64,000 nt of DNA from Vreelandella sulfidaeris. GTDB lineage: Bacteria > Pseudomonadota > Gammaproteobacteria > Pseudomonadales > Halomonadaceae. A program made the position numbers and the translations under genes. The notes beneath the pieces are model-generated. The model made no database searches. It was not told the DNA's origin and saw only the letters and a program-made list of their open reading frames with translations. This document shows positions 31,116 to 43,587 of the stretch, one piece after another. Location of the stretch: assembly GCA_007182875.1 (NCBI GenBank), contig AP019514.1:1984001-2048000 (forward strand), given 5' to 3'. Within the stretch, counting starts at the first letter, position 1; every line of letters starts with the position of its first letter.

Positions 31116-31146
31116 TTTAAGCGCATAGGTTTTTAAGCGCATAAGG
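31116..31146. repeat. Two-copy direct repeat of 14 bp, 16-bp period
   Basis: TTTAAGCGCATAGG at 31116 is repeated as TTTAAGCGCATAAGG at 31132. It lies between the fumarase stop and the terminator hairpin. The duplication is visible but its function is unknown. Confidence 0.6.
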
Positions 31147-31178
31147 GCCTCGCTAACGGCGAGGCCTTGTTCTTTGTG
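31146..31178 (+). terminator. Intrinsic terminator after fumarase
   Basis: GGCCTCGC (31146-31153) pairs with GCGAGGCC (31159-31166) around TAACG, followed by TTGTTCTTT. It separates fumarase from the cardiolipin synthase gene. Confidence 0.8.
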
Positions 31179-31200
31179 AGGGCTTTATGAGGGTGTAGCT

Positions 31201-32616
31201 ATGACCTCCTGGTTGCTGGGGACCAGTATCTTATTGATACACCTGTTGGGTGTTGTTTCAGCCATTATGGCATTGATGTCTAGTCGCACCTCACAGGGGG
31301 GCCGTGGCGTGGATTATATCCCTGCTTACGTTCCCCTATGCTGCGGTACCCGCTTACTGGTTCTTTGGTCGCCCGCGATTTTATGGTTATGTATCTGCCC
31401 GAGGACAACGTGACAACGTACTGCGCCGGGTGCTGGTTCGTTACCGTGCCAATGTAGAACCGCATGTTGCGCCCTCTGGTAATGCAGATGTACAGGCGGT
31501 TGAGCAACTTGCCATGATGCCCTTAACCCTTGGCAACCATGCGAAGCTGTTAATTGATGGCCCCGAGACGTTTGAAAGTCTGTTTGAGGGTATTGCTCGC
31601 GCTGAAGATTATGTTCTGCTGCAGTTTTTATTGTTCGCGATGATGCGCTTGGACAACAATTAAAGGATCACTTACAGCGCGCTGCCCAGCGCGGCGTCCG
31701 CGTTTATTTTCTCTACGATGAAGTGGGGAGTCGTAAATTACCCGATAGTTACCTTAATGATTTAACCAATGATGGTGTGGCCGTCAGCGCCTTTCGCTCC
31801 TCGCGTGGCCTAAAACATCGCTTTCAGCTTAATTTTCGCAACCACCGCAAAGTAACGGTAATTGATGGCAAAGAGGGCTGGATAGGCGGTTTTAATGTTG
31901 GCGTCGAATACTTGGGGAGGACGCTCGACATGGACCTTGGCGAGATACTCATCTGAAGCTTGAAGGCCCCAGTGTATTGGGCTTGCAGGAAGCGTTTTGG
32001 GAAGATTGGCACTGGGCTACCGATGAGGTGATTAGCCTGAATTGGATGGCAAAGGCTTCTTCCTCAAAAAACCATCATGTTGTTATTGTGCCCTCGGGGC
32101 CTGCTGATCGGCAGGACACCGCTAGCCTGTTAGTTCAACAGGTTATCCATAGTGCCAAGCATCGATTATGGGTAACCAGCCCTTATTTTGTCCCCGACCA
32201 GGGGTTCAAGATGCACTGCGCCTTGCGGCAATGCGTGGGGTAGATGTTCGAGTGATGATCCCTGAACGTCCAGATCATTTGCTGGTTTTTCTGTCAGCAT
32301 TCTCATTCTTACCCGATATGTTAAGAGCTGGTGTTAAAATATACCGTTATCTTCCAGGTTTCTTACATCAAAAGTAATTCTTGTAGACAACGAAACAGCC
32401 ACTGTTGGCACAGTAAACTTAGATAATCGCTCGTTTCGATTAAATTTTGAAATTACCGCGTTTATTCCTAGTCGAGATTTTGCAGCCAGCGTGCAGGTTA
32501 TGCTGGAAAATGATTTTGCACAGTGCCGTCGTTTGAATATTGATGAAATTAACCAGCGTCCAATGTGGAAGAAAGTGATCTCACGGGCTGCCTATTTACT
32601 GGCTCCAGTTCAATAG
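31201..32616 (+). CDS. cls: Cardiolipin synthase (frameshifted)
   Basis: Phospholipase-D-superfamily enzyme that condenses two phosphatidylglycerols to cardiolipin. Two N-terminal membrane segments (LLGTSILLIHLLGVVSAIMA and FPYAAVPAYWFFG) anchor it. Both HKD motifs are present: NHRKVTVIDGKEGWIGGFNVG and LHQKVILVDNETATVGTVN. WVTSPYFVPDQGVQDAL precedes the second. Breaks lie near 31298-31300, 31632-31645, 31915-31925, 32203 and 32372. About 471 codons, the ClsA length. Confidence 0.92.
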
Positions 32617-32678
32617 TAAAGAAAGCGTAATAAGGGAACCAATATGCGTGCACGATGGGTAAAACAAGGAGCCTTGGG

Positions 32679-33590
32679 GTGAATCTTGAAACAAAATGGC
32701 TGGAAGATTTTGTCGCGCTCGCCAATACGCGTAGCTTTTCTGCCTCTGCACGCCAGCGACATGTCACACAGCCGGCGTTTAGTCGACGTATCCGGGCATT
32801 AGAGCAAGCTGTTGATGTTACCTTGGTAGACCGTTCAACCACCCCCATTGGGTTAACGCCGGAAGGGCAGTTATTTTTGGTGACTGCGCGCAATTTGGTC
32901 GAACAATTAAATGAATCGCTTAGCCATTTACGCGGTCTTTCTATTGCCAATGAGGCATTGGACATCGTTGCAGCTCACTCCCCTGGCGTTGAGTTTTACC
33001 CGCCATGGATTTCACGCCTGCAGCAAGGTTTGGGGAACTGCCAACTCGCTTAGTGGCCATGAACGTGGGCGAAGCGATACATGCTCCGCGAGGGCAACTG
33101 TGATCTTATGCTCGCCTATTACGACCCGTTTGCCACTATGCAACTGGATGCCGAGGTGTTTCCCTCTTTTCCATTGGTAAGGTCAATATGCTGCCCGTCT
33201 CGTTGCCAGATGCGCAGGGAAAAGCAAAGTTTTCACTCCAGCATGACACTTCCATACCGTATCTTTCCTATACGCAGGGGCTTTCTTAGGGCGCAGTGTG
33301 CGTATGTTGCTAAAGAATGATCCGTTGCGTATGAAATTGCGTACCGTGTATGAAACGGCCATGGCCGAAGGACTGAAGGGAATGGTACTGCAAGGCGTTG
33401 GAGTGGCGTGGATACCTGATTTTGCATTCGTGAAGAGTTGAAGAGTGGGCGACTGGTGAGAGCGGGTGACCAGAGTTGGGATATACCCTTGGAAATTCGC
33501 TTATATCGTTGCGCGATGGTGCATAAACCCGGAGTAGAGCGTTTGTGGCGGCAAATGATGAAGCTGCCACGTGACTTTCTTCAAGCCTAA
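32679..33590 (+). CDS. LysR-family regulator, HypT-like (frameshifted)
   Basis: A LysR regulator of about 304 residues. The N-terminus NLETKWLEDFVALANTRSFSAS followed by TQPAFSRRIRALEQAV closely follows HypT/YjiE, the hypochlorite-responsive regulator; that assignment rests on eye-matching only. The GTG at 32679 has an AAGGAG site. Breaks lie near 33035, 33180, 33275 and 33425; the C-terminal part GVGVAWIPDF and RLVRAGDQSWDIPLEIRLYR is colinear. The 63-base gap from cls suggests possible read-through from that gene. Confidence 0.78.
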
Positions 33591-33647
33591 TATTCACAGG
33601 TCTATCGGTCACAAAGATAAATATTGTCGACCGCTTACTCCGTTTAG

Positions 33648-34732
<1,085 letters not shown>

Positions 34733-34871
34733 CCAAGCTTCCTTTGTTTGGTCGTGTTAATGATGCAACGTACCAGAAAACTGCGCTCAACGCTGTGGTT
34801 CGGTATGCTAGAAAAATAGAAGATTGATAATGTTTATAAAGGCCTCCATACCTACGGCACAGGACGTGAAT

Positions 34872-35769
34872 ATGATTAAACGCACAGCTATCTTTTGGTG
34901 GAATGTCGTGCAAGACGCCACGTCACTATGGTTGGAGCGAAATGCCTTTAGTTATGCAGGCTCACTTGCGTTTTATACGCTTTTCTCACTGGCTCCTACG
35001 ATTATTATTGCGGTCACGGTGATCGGTGTTGTTATGGGTGAAGAAGCAGCTCAGGGCAAATCGTCGCTCAACTGCAGGGCACCTTAGGCATGGATGCCGC
35101 TATCGCCATTCAAGAAGCCGTTGCTCAGTCGAGAATTGAAGAGTCAGGCCTATTGCCCACGCTGTTAGGTGTCGGAGCGCTGGTGATCGGTGCGACGACT
35201 GTGTTCGCTCAAATGCAGTTTTCACTTAATACCATTTGGGGGGTAACGGCGAAGCCAACCTCTAACAGCGTATTACGCTTTATTCAAAGCCGGCTGTTGT
35301 CGCTAACGGTCGTGCTCTCCATTGGATTTATATTGTTGGTCTCATTAGTGATGGGGTGGTGCTGCGGGGAATGCTGCAAGCTGCCGATAACCTAGTGCCT
35401 TATGCCAGTTTGTTAACGACGTCGGTTGAGTCGCTGATCTCGCTGGGTGTCGTCACCTTACTGTTTGCGACCATTTTTAAGGTGCTTCCCGACGTCATGC
35501 TTCGCTGGCAAGATGTGCTGATTGGTGCCGTTGTAACTGCCGTGCTGTTTACCATTGGCCGCAGTGTGATCGCGATTTATCTGGCTTATACGGCTACGGC
35601 GTCTACCTATGGTGCTGCTGGGTCGGTCGTGATGATCTTGCTGTGGGTTTACTACAGTTCATTGATCCTGCTGTTTGGTGCAGCGTTTACACGATCGTTG
35701 TTGTTGCGTCGTGGTCGCCCGCTGATACCGCGCAACAGTGCAGTGATAGTAAAGCGCGAGTTTGTTTAA
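34872..35769 (+). CDS. YihY/BrkB-family inner-membrane protein (frameshifted)
   Basis: A polytopic membrane protein of about 299 residues, the family once mis-called RNase BN. NAFSYAGSLAFYTLFSLAPTIIIAV is the signature N-terminal segment, and AGSVVMILLWVYYSSLILLFGAAFT is the C-terminal one. Six hydrophobic segments are visible. The substrate or role is not established for the family. Breaks lie near 35050 (restoring QGQIVAQLQG) and near 35357 (VMGVVLRGML). Acylphosphatase follows 23 bases later. Confidence 0.85.
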
Positions 35770-35792
35770 CATTCTGGTGCGAGGAGAAAGAG

Positions 35793-36067
35793 ATGACCGA
35801 TTGCTGTGTGCGTGCCCTGGTTACCGGTAAAGTACAGGGTGTTTGTTATCGCCGCGCTACCCATGAAAAGGCACTTCAGCAGGGTGTTACCGGCTACGCT
35901 AAGAACCTTCCCGATGGGCGCGTTGAGGTCTTAATGTGCGGGCATCCTGAGGCCGTCAAACGACTAAGCGAATGGCTATGGCAAGGCTCAGAAGGGGCGC
36001 AGGTAACCCACGTCGAACTTGATGTACTGGATAACTGCCGTCCCCCAGCCATTTCGCTACTCACTAG
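35793..36067 (+). CDS. Acylphosphatase (one frameshift at the C-terminus)
   Basis: A small hydrolase of acyl phosphates, about 91 residues. The catalytic Arg is in GKVQGVCYRRAT and the catalytic Asn in YAKNLPDGRVEV. The frame breaks at a C-run near 36044; restoring one C gives a short tail PSHFATH ending at 36067 instead of a longer unconserved tail. A GAGGAGAAAGAG site precedes the ATG. The stop codon lies inside the hairpin at 36062-36087. Confidence 0.9.
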
Positions 36068-36087
36068 GGCCTGGTCAAGCCCTAGTG
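36062..36087. terminator. Bidirectional hairpin overlapping the acylphosphatase stop codon
   Basis: CACTAGGGC (36062-36070) pairs perfectly with GCCCTAGTG (36079-36087). It lies between two convergent genes and includes the TAG of acylphosphatase. The 9-bp stem is stable but has no long T-run. Confidence 0.6.
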
Positions 36088-36115
36088 GTAGCATGAGATA
36101 GGGTAAATCTCCTAC

Positions 36116-37054
36116 TTAAGCGCTTTTCCATTCGCGGATATTAGTAGCCGTTAGGCTGACAATATTCTGACGTGCTTCGGGGGTAATCCAGGCGTTGTGA
36201 GGCGTGACAATTAGATTGAGCGGCTCACTGAGCGCTTCTAATAGCGGGTGGCCTTCTTTAGGCGGTTCTGAGGGTAATACATCAACACCCAAGCCGCCCA
36301 ATTGGCCGCTGCGCAGCGCTTCAAGCGCAGCGACCTCGTCGATAACCCCGCCGCGAGCGCAGTTAACCAACAGTAAGGACGGCTTGGCCCTGGCCAAGCG
36401 CTCTCGATTAATCAAATGTTTGGTGGCATCACTGAGGGGGGCAGTGCAAACTAATCACGTCAGCGTCGGCTAGCAGGTCGTCCAGTGCGGGGCGCTGGTC
36501 GTTGGCTTCATTGCCCGGCCTAGCCGCAAACGTCACGCGCATGCCGAACGCTTCCGCCAGCCGTGCCACTTCAGTGCCCAGCTCGCCTTGCCCCACCATA
36601 ACCAAATGTTTGTCGGACAGTTGCAGCGTGGGGTAATCCTGCAAACAAAAAAAGTCGCTGCGCTGCCATTCGCCAGCCGCGACATCGCGTTGATAGCGGG
36701 GTAGGCGGTTGGCTAAGGCGAGTATCAGCATCAATGTATGCTGTGACACGCTGGCGGTACCGTAAGCCGCCACGTTTTTAACCTCGATGTTTTGTGCTTT
36801 AGCCGTTTCGAGATCGATATTATTGAGCCCCGTGGCGAGCACGCATATCAGTTTGAGATTAGGCAGTTGCTGCAACGTTTCAGCGTCTAGCACTACCTTG
36901 TTAACAATCGCAATGTCTGCCTGTGTTAAGCGCTCAAGCGCCTGCTGGTGGTGCTTTGCTCAAACACCTCTAGGTGTGTGACCGACGCCCTAATAGCGCT
37001 TAAATCTATCCCAGGGCCTAAGCTTTGGGCGTCCAGTATGACGGCATGCGACAT
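36116..37054 (-). CDS. D-2-hydroxyacid dehydrogenase, glycerate/hydroxypyruvate type (frameshifted)
   Basis: An NAD(P)-dependent 2-hydroxyacid dehydrogenase of about 312 residues. The Rossmann motif is VMVGQGELGTEVARLAEAFGM, the catalytic Arg is in NCARGGVIDE and the catalytic His in TPHNAWIT. The short N-terminus MSHAVILDAQSLGPGIDLS resembles hydroxypyruvate/glycerate dehydrogenases; the exact substrate is not certain. Breaks lie near 36942-36950 and 36430-36445. The promoter of the fmdB-aspS run lies just upstream in divergent orientation. Confidence 0.85.
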
Positions 37055-37091
37055 TTTATTCTCTCCATTAACTGCCGAAGGCTGCATAACC

Positions 37092-37121
37092 TTGCTCGGC
37101 AGGGGTCACAAAGGGTATAAT
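37092..37121 (+). promoter_or_regulatory. Sigma70-type promoter ahead of fmdB-aspS
   Basis: TTGCTC (37092-37097) and TATAAT (37116-37121) are separated by 18 bases. The -10 is a perfect match. It lies 183 bases upstream of the fmdB-like start and could drive the downstream aspS-ruv run. No experimental support. Confidence 0.55.
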
Positions 37122-37232
37122 GGCGGCGCTTTATCAACCGCAGCCTTGGAATTTATTCCAACTGGCCACATATTGGTTGCCTGGCAGCGTTTGTGTTCGC
37201 CATTGTTCTTTTCTTTCAGCACTTGGTTTTCC

Positions 37233-37274
37233 AGGATTGTGTCTAGGACTGTGTCTGTCAGTACTGAATCTGTC
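37233..37274. repeat. Imperfect 15-bp tandem repeat in the fmdB leader
   Basis: Units aggattgtgtct, aggactgtgtctgtc and agtactgaatctgtc follow one another at 37233-37244, 37245-37259 and 37260-37274. The array lies 30 bases before the fmdB-like ATG, inside the predicted 5' leader. Confidence 0.5.
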
Positions 37275-37303
37275 AGGGTTGAGCTTTTTAGGGAGCCAAT
37301 AAC

Positions 37304-37603
37304 ATGCCCATCTATGAATATGAGTGCAAGGCCTGTGGCCATCGCCTAGAAAAAATTGCAAAAAATTAGCGCCGATCCGTTGAAGGATTGTCCCGCCTGC
37401 CAGAGCGAAGGCTTGGAAAGGCTAGTCTCGGCGGCGGGTTTCCGCCTGGCTGGCGGCGGTTGGTACGAAACCGATTTCAAAACGGGTAGCAAAAGAACTT
37501 GGTCGCTGACGGTAAGACTGCCTCTGCAGATACTGCTAAATCAAGTGATTCCAGTGCTACTCCCAAGAGCGTTACTCCCAGTGACAAAGGCGCCGCAGCA
37601 TAA
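37304..37603 (+). CDS. FmdB-family zinc-ribbon protein (frameshifted)
   Basis: A small zinc-ribbon protein of about 99 residues, of unknown exact role. It begins MPIYEYECKACGH, and CPAC about 20 residues on forms the second half of the four-Cys zinc site. GFRLAGGGWYETDFKTG is the conserved second motif. The tail is Ser/Ala/Lys-rich. Breaks lie near 37355 (an A-run one long, restoring EKLQKISADP) and near 37495. In many gammaproteobacteria this gene sits directly before aspS, as here. Confidence 0.85.
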
Positions 37604-37669
37604 CTGCGGCAGTCAGGGTCGGGACGCCCGCGACATTTTAATTGCCACGTAACAGAACAGGGATTTGAC

Positions 37670-39450
37670 ATGCGCAGCCATTATTGCGGCCAGCTTAACG
37701 AAACTTTGGTGGATCAAACAGTGACGGTATGCGGGTGGGTTCACCGTCGCCGTGATCACGGTGGGGTTATTTTCCTCGACATGCGCGATCGCGACGGCAT
37801 CGCTCAATTCGTGGTCGACCCTGATACCGCCGAGGCGTTCGCTAATGCCGACCGTGCCCGCAGTGAGTATGTCCTGCGTATCACTGGTCGCGTACGGCTG
37901 CGTCCTGAAGGTACACAAAATCCCAACATGCCCACGGGTATGATTGAAGTGCTGGCGAAAGAGGTGGAAGTCCTCAATACGGCGATTACACCGCCTTTCC
38001 AGCTGGATGAACATGGCAAGGTAGGTGAAGAGGTACGCTTAAAGCACCGTTACATCGACCTTCGTCGTCCCGATATGATCGAGAAGCTGCGCTTGCGTTC
38101 GAGCATTTCTCACAACGTGCGTGCTTACCTGGAAAGCCAGGGCTTCCTCGATATCGAAACACCGGTACTCACGCGCGCCACCCCAGAAGGCGCCCGTGAT
38201 TACCTGGTACCTAGCCGTACTCACGCGGGCAGTTTCTTTGCACTGCCCCAGTCGCCGCAGCTGTTTAAGCAACTGTTGATGGTGGCCGGTTTTGACCGCT
38301 ATTACCAAATTGCCAAGTGTTTCCGCGATGAAGACCTGCGCGCCGATCGCCAGCCTGAGTTTACTCAGATTGATATCGAAGCGTCTTTCGTGGAAGAGAG
38401 CGACATCATGGGCATTACGGAATCCATGATTCGTCAGTTGTTCCAAGATGTGCTTAACGCTGAATTGCCTGAATTCCCACGCATGACTTGGCAGGAAGCG
38501 ATGGACCGTTTCGGCTCTGATAAGCCGGATCTGCGCATTCCGCTCGAATTGACCGATGTCGACGACCTGATGCAGCAAGTCGATTTCAAAGTCTTCTCTG
38601 GCCCGGCCAGTGCTGATGATGGTCGTGTCGCGGCATTGAAAGTACCCGGTGGCGCCAAGCTGTCGCGTAAAGAGATCGACGAATACACCAAGTTTGTCGG
38701 CATTTATGGTGCCAAGGGCTTGGCGTGGATCAAGGTCAACGAGCGTGCTAAAGGGCTTGAGGGCCTGCAGTCGCCGATCGTTAAGTTCATGGAAAATATC
38801 GTTGAAGAGTTGCTCGATCGGGTGGGCGCTAAAGATGGCGACATTATTTTCTTCGGTGCGGATAAAACCCGTATCGTCAACGAAGCCATTGGTGCGCTAC
38901 GCGTCAAGCTAGGCGCAGATCTGGAGCTTTACACCAGGAATGGGCGCCGCTTTGGGTCGTCGATTTCCCGATGTTTGAAGCTGACGACAACGGCCGCCTT
39001 AGCCCGCTTCACCACCCGTTCACTGCGCCTTCTTGCACACCGGAAGAGCTGAAAGCGGACCCTGCGAACGCATTGTCACGCGCTTACGATATGGTGCTCA
39101 ACGGTACCGAATTGGGCGGAGGCTCCATTCGTATCCACGATCAGACCATGCAGAGCACTGTGTTTGAGATATTGGGTATTGGCGAAGAGGAAGCCCAGGA
39201 AAAATTCGGCTTCTTGCTGGATGCGCTTCAGTACGGCGCGCCGCCCCATGGCGGTTTAGCCTTCGGTTTGGATCGTCTGGTCATGTTGATGGTCGGTGCT
39301 AAGACCATTCGTGAAGTCATCGCCTTCCCGAAAACCCAAAGTGCCGCCTGCTTAATGACCAATGCACCGGGCGAAGTAAGCCCCGAGCAGTTGAAGGATT
39401 TGAATATCCGTCTACGTCAGAAAGCCAAGCCGGAAACAGCAGCCGAATAA
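37670..39450 (+). CDS. aspS: Aspartyl-tRNA synthetase (one frameshift)
   Basis: Class II aminoacyl-tRNA synthetase of about 593 residues. The N-terminal anticodon-binding OB fold starts [21 protein letters not shown]. The catalytic domain has [21 protein letters not shown] and [19 protein letters not shown] (motif 2), and motif 3 is [17 protein letters not shown]. The frame breaks near 38935-38945 in a G-rich stretch; joining gives [13 protein letters not shown] to [12 protein letters not shown] with a short garbled piece. A strong terminator follows at 39471, so ruvC likely has its own promoter. Confidence 0.96.
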
Positions 39451-39470
39451 GACGCTTGATCGTTTAGCCA

Positions 39471-39498
39471 ACACCGACGCCACGGCGTCGGTGTTTTG
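39471..39498 (+). terminator. Intrinsic terminator after aspS
   Basis: ACACCGACGC (39471-39480) pairs with GCGTCGGTGT (39485-39494) around CACG, followed by TTTT. This is a strong hairpin. Confidence 0.85.
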
Positions 39499-39551
39499 TA
39501 TGTTACTCCGTTCTAAGCCTATAAGACTAAGCCTACAAGAGCCCCATCGAG

Positions 39552-40115
39552 ATGGATAAAAAAAAGCCTGCCGCACCCATTCGTATTTTGGGCATTGACC
39601 CAGGGTCCCGGATAACGGGCTATGGCGTCATTGATATGGTTGGTGTTAAACCCTGCTATGTGGCAAGTGGCTGTATTCGGACGGCTGAAGGAGCGTTAGA
39701 ACAGCGATTGGCACAAATCTATGCAGGACTTAGCGAAGTTGTCGGTTTGCATCGTCCTTCTCAGGTGGCTATCGAGCGGGTATTTATGGCCAAGAACCCT
39801 GACTCTGCACTGAAACTGGGACAAGCTCGTGGGGCGGCGCTGGTGTGCATGGCCAACCATGGTTTAACCCTTGCCGAGTACGCCGCGCGGCAAATCAAAC
39901 AAGCGGTGACTGGTCAAGGTGGGGCGGATAAAGAACAGGTCCAGCATATGGTGACGGCTATTCTGCTGCTTTCTGCCGCCCCTCAAGCCGATGCCGCTGA
40001 TGCGTTAGCCATTGCGCTAACTCATGCTTATAGCGGCCATGCCTATAGCGGCAATGGGCTGCTGGCTACGCCTTCACGGGCACGGCGACGTTCCACCGGA
40101 CGCTGGCGTCTTTAA
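39552..40115 (+). CDS. ruvC: Holliday junction resolvase RuvC
   Basis: An intact 187-residue endonuclease that resolves Holliday junctions made by RuvAB. The catalytic acidic residues are visible in [24 protein letters not shown] and [18 protein letters not shown] short duplication [10 protein letters not shown] lies near the C-terminus. It is one of the few long genes in the window with no frame break. It is followed by ruvA. Confidence 0.96.
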   Translation: MDKKKPAAPIRILGIDPGSRITGYGVIDMVGVKPCYVASGCIRTAEGALEQRLAQIYAGLSEVVGLHRPSQVAIERVFMAKNPDSALKLGQARGAALVCMANHGLTLAEYAARQIKQAVTGQGGADKEQVQHMVTAILLLSAAPQADAADALAIALTHAYSGHAYSGNGLLATPSRARRRSTGRWRL

Positions 40116-40221
40116 TTCCCTCTGTTCCGGCCGCTACACAACTGGTCACATGTACAGAGTAGCTTTATAGTAAACGTCTGTTTTACACCCTATTGTTTTT
40201 CACCTCAGCATGAGCGTATTT

Positions 40222-40829
40222 ATGATTGGACGGCTAAGTGGCCAGATAATGGCAAAGCAACCTCCCTGGATTGTGATCGACGTCCATGGTGTTGGTTATG
40301 AGCTGGAAACCTCGATGAATACGCTGGTGGCATTACCCAATGTCGGCGAACAAGTTTCGTTATTCACACACCTCACCATTCGTGACGATGCGCACCTACT
40401 GTATGGATTTGGTAGAGAGCATGAGCGTGCTCTTTTCGTGCGTTGATAAAAGTAAACGGCGTCGGACCTAAGCTTGCACTTGCGATACTGTCCGGCATGG
40501 ATGAAGACGCCTTTATGCGCTGCGTGCGTGACGACGACAGTAAAGCACTCACTAAACTACCCGGGGTGGGTAAGAAAACCGCCGAGCGGCTGATTATTGA
40601 AATGCGTGATCGTTTTCCCGAGTGGGAAGATGGCAGCAACGCGCTACTGCCCCTTGAGGCCGCCAATGGCCGCGTGCCTGCCCGCGATAGCCTTGCCGAT
40701 GCGGAAGCCGCGCTAGTTAGTTTGGGGTATAAACTGACTGAGGCGTCGAAAATGCTTGCCGATATCGATCCCAATCAGTCTACCGAAGCGCTTATTAAAG
40801 CCGCGCTCACCCAACGTATGAGTGGCTAA
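40222..40829 (+). CDS. ruvA: Holliday junction helicase subunit RuvA (one frameshift)
   Basis: The junction-binding subunit, about 203 residues. The N-terminus MIGRLSGQI supports the ATG at 40222 rather than one at 40210. The two helix-hairpin-helix motifs are in [18 protein letters not shown] and [19 protein letters not shown]. Domain III ends [12 protein letters not shown]. The frame breaks near 40434, where a T-run is one short; restoring it gives [13 protein letters not shown]. Confidence 0.95.
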
Positions 40830-40927
40830 GCCGAGCGGGATAAGTACGCAATTGCTGGTAGCGGATAGACCTTGGTAAACAGACCTTTGTAAATCGCCCA
40901 TTTGAATCGCCATAAAGAAGAGCACCT

Positions 40928-41960
<1,033 letters not shown>

Positions 41961-41964
<4 letters not shown>

Positions 41965-42374
41965 GTGATTCGATTAATAATGGTTATCGTCTGCCGCTGC
42001 GCGTTTATATGGAAGATACTGACGCAGGTGGTATTGTTTACTACGTTAACTATTTGAAGTTTATGGAGCGTGCGCGCAGCGAATGGCTACGCCAGCTGGG
42101 CTTTGACCAACAAACGCTGCTAGACGAAGGCACGCAGCTAGTGGTATACCGCTTGGCCTGTCATTACGCGAAACCGGCCTGTCTGGATGATGCGTTGGAA
42201 ATTAGTGCGCATGTTACAGATGTGGGGCGCTGCCGGATGACATTTGAACAGCAAGTTTGGCGTGATGAGGAACTCCTCTGCTCCGCTACAGTCGAGATAG
42301 CCTGCTTGAGCGCCGAGCATATGCGGCCTAAAGCATGGCCAGCATCGCTTAATAGTTTGACACGGGCCTCTTAG
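41961..42374 (+). CDS. ybgC: YbgC-family acyl-CoA thioesterase
   Basis: An intact 137-residue hot-dog-fold thioesterase, first gene of the tol-pal cluster. The N-terminal catalytic segment [25 protein letters not shown] is textbook. The start is taken as TTG at 41961, overlapping the ruvB stop by four bases; no ATG fits. It hydrolyses short acyl-CoA or acyl-ACP and is tied to the Tol system by position. Confidence 0.93.
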
Positions 42375-42432
42375 CCAAGAGGTCACCCATTGCGTCGGCA
42401 ATGCCGACTCTAATAGATTGATGAGGGCACCT

Positions 42433-43126
42433 GTGAACGATAACGCCATGTCCATTCCCCACCTAATAATGAATGCCAGCACCGTGGTGCAGCTGGTGAT
42501 GTTGCTACTGTTGGTGGGGTCGATCCTCTCTTGGGTAGTGATTTTCCAACGTAGTATTGCACTGCGAAATGCCAAGCAAGAGTACAACCAATTTGAAGAA
42601 TCTTTTGGTCAGGTGTCGACTTAAACGAGCTTTACCGCGAGATCCCAGCCGATGATCCGCGCCATGGCGCTGAGCACATTTTTCAAGCGGGTTTTCGCGA
42701 ATTTAATCGTTTGATGCCCAAGACCCGCGATCCAGGCACCGTTTTGGAGGGTGTCCAGCGCAGCATGCGTGTTGCATGGTCACGGGAAGAAGATCGCTTA
42801 ACCCAACATTTAATATTTCTTGCTACCGTGGCATCCGCTAGCCCATATATCGGTCTCTTCGGCACGGTGTGGGGCATTATGGGTTCGTTTCAGGCTCTCT
42901 CGCTGACGCAGCAAGCCACGCTTGCTACGGTCGCTCCTTGGATTGCAGAAGCATTAATTGCAACAGCGATGGGCTTATTTGCAGCCATTCCGGCGGTTAT
43001 TTTTATAACCGCCTGTCCAATGCATCTTCTCGCTTGCTCGGGAAATATGAGGATTTTGCCGAAGAGTTTCACGCTATCTTGCATCGAAATCTGCAAGGTC
43101 GTGACGGCAAATCGAGCGTGAGTTAA
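42433..43126 (+). CDS. tolQ: Tol-Pal system protein TolQ (frameshifted)
   Basis: Inner-membrane proton-channel subunit of the Tol-Pal motor, about 231 residues. The first membrane segment is VVQLVMLLLLVGSILSWVVIF; the two later ones are in ASPYIGLFGTVWGIMGSF and IAEALIATAMGLFAAIPAVIFYN. The GTG at 42433 is well spaced from GAGG, so it is preferred to the ATG at 42421. Breaks lie near 42610 (restoring ESFWSGVDLNELYREI) and near 43010. TolR follows 11 bases later. Confidence 0.94.
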
Positions 43127-43137
43127 GGGAGAGAACC

Positions 43138-43574
43138 ATGCAAGGACCGTTCAATCGTAGTGGTAAAAGCAAACCGATGGCGGAAATTAACGTCGTTCCT
43201 TTCATTGACGTTATGCTAGTGCTGCTGGTGGTTTTTATGATCACCGCGCCTATGTTGACTCAGGGCGTACAAGTTGAGTTACCGCAGGTAACCTCCGAGC
43301 CCATTGAGACTCAGGAAGATAATGATCCTATTGTCATCTCGGTTGACAGCGAAGGGGCTACTTCATCACGCTCGGGGAAGATTCTTCATCTGTCACGCTG
43401 GAAGAGATGTCCGATCGCGTCATGACCATTTTGCAACGGCGTCCTGGCACTCCGGTCATGGTACGTGGCGACCGCAATGTGGCCTATGGTCAGATTGTCG
43501 TCTTGATGAGCACACTACAAGGCGCCGGTGTAGCTAACGTAGGGCTGCTTTCTGAGCCGCCGCAAGATGGGTAA
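43138..43574 (+). CDS. tolR: Tol-Pal system protein TolR (frameshifted)
   Basis: Single-span stator partner of TolQ, about 146 residues. MAEINVVPFIDVMLVLLVVFMIT carries the membrane segment with the proton-path Asp. The periplasmic domain ends MVRGDRNVAYGQIVVLMSTLQGAGVANVGLLSE. The frame breaks near 43362-43375; joining gives VDSEGRYFITLGEDSSSVTLEEM. Confidence 0.93.
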
Positions 43575-43587
43575 GGGCAACGCGAAC

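Noticed and set aside
32549-32965. Minus-strand frame opposite the HypT-like LysR N-terminus
   Set aside because: Antisense shadow of a clear LysR helix-turn-helix; translation is not protein-like.
37106-37361. Small frames on both strands between the hydroxyacid dehydrogenase and the fmdB-like gene
   Set aside because: They run through the imperfect 15-bp repeats and the promoter region, lack ribosome-binding sites and have no recognisable family.
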